DNA of 6,687 nt from an uncultured Pseudomonadales bacterium (GTDB taxonomy: Bacteria > Pseudomonadota > Gammaproteobacteria > Pseudomonadales > Porticoccaceae). Of this stretch, positions 6,570-6,687 are shown piece by piece (the first letter of the stretch is position 1; each line of letters begins with the position of its first letter). Below the pieces are notes generated by a model that saw nothing but the letters and a program-made list of their open reading frames with translations, had not been told where the DNA came from and ran no database searches. A program made the translations under genes and the position numbers. The stretch covers positions 1 to 6,687 of the forward strand of contig CAJQJT010000016.1 in assembly GCA_905478725.1 (NCBI GenBank), written 5' to 3'.

Positions 6570-6687
6570 TTGGGATGCTGAAGGCTGCTTTTAAATCGAG
6601 ACGCTGAGGGCTCCTTTTAAATCGAGACGCTGAAGGCTCCTTTTAAATCGAGACGCTGAAGGCTCCTTTTAAATCGAGACGCTGAAG
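6563..6687. repeat. 26-bp tandem repeat (minisatellite) downstream of rhdA, continuing past window
   Basis: Units lie at 6563-6588 (degenerate), 6589-6614, 6615-6640, 6641-6666 and 6667-6687 (cut by the window edge). Each begins TTTTAAATCGAGACG and continues CTGAAGGCTCC. Units 2 and 3 are identical, unit 1 differs from them by one base (CTGAGGGCTCC), unit 4 is identical as far as it goes, and unit 0 keeps CTGAAGGCTGC but has diverged in its first half, where it contains the rhdA stop TAG. There are no spacers, so it is not a CRISPR array. The period is not a multiple of three and TAA and TGA occur within the unit, so it is not coding. No strong hairpin forms inside a unit, so it does not look like a terminator. 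The copy number is unknown. Confidence 0.93.

Noticed and set aside
6563..6687. Possible CRISPR array at the right end
   Set aside because: The 26-bp units are directly adjacent with no variable spacers, and there are no cas genes.
6570..6687. Possible terminator or REP element after rhdA
   Set aside because: The unit has no stem of useful length followed by a T tract; the TTTTAAA is a short self-complementary run only.
1..6687. A defence system, prophage, secretion cluster or other unknown system
   Set aside because: Every gene is a recognised housekeeping family in a conserved order, and no gene-free stretch exceeds about 120 bp.

Overview
The window looks like an ordinary chromosomal housekeeping segment of a gammaproteobacterium, with roughly balanced base composition. 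Gene content and order match the Pseudomonas-type neighbourhood amiB-tsaE-nnr / queG / orn / rsgA / rhdA. The RhdA-type rhodanese with a CQSHHRS active-site loop also points to a Pseudomonas/Cellvibrio-like lineage, possibly marine. That placement is inference from synteny and protein resemblance, not from a phylogeny. I see no mobile element, phage gene, tRNA, rRNA, CRISPR array or defence system.

Layout. Positions 1-2864 hold a leftward cluster, in transcription order nnr (NAD(P)HX repair), tsaE (tRNA t6A synthesis ATPase) and amiB (septal cell-wall amidase, cut off by the left edge of the window). tsaE and amiB overlap by about 23 bp. nnr diverges from queG (epoxyqueuosine reductase, rightward) across a 56-bp gap. 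queG converges tail to tail on orn (oligoribonuclease, leftward), and the two coding regions share 11 bp. orn diverges from rsgA (30S subunit assembly GTPase, rightward) across a 109-bp gap that contains a perfect palindrome. rsgA and the rhodanese gene rhdA are joined by a one-base TAATG stop/start overlap. The right end is a 26-bp tandem repeat that begins over the rhdA stop codon and runs off the window.

How the genes work together. Several act on RNA and translation: tsaE and queG modify anticodon-loop residues of tRNAs, rsgA matures the 30S subunit, and orn removes the last di- to short oligonucleotides left by RNA decay, including pGpG from c-di-GMP turnover. nnr repairs damaged nicotinamide cofactors, amiB splits septal peptidoglycan, and rhdA moves sulfane sulfur. 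Apart from likely co-transcription they form no single pathway; the clustering is a conserved ancestral arrangement.

The parts the gene annotation does not explain are repeats: the 26-bp minisatellite after rhdA, an 18-bp in-frame repeat that lengthens the N-terminus of the AmiB signal peptide, and an 11-bp repeat between nnr and tsaE. The first two share a TTTTAAAT core and may be related. I did not find a convincing previously undescribed biological system here.
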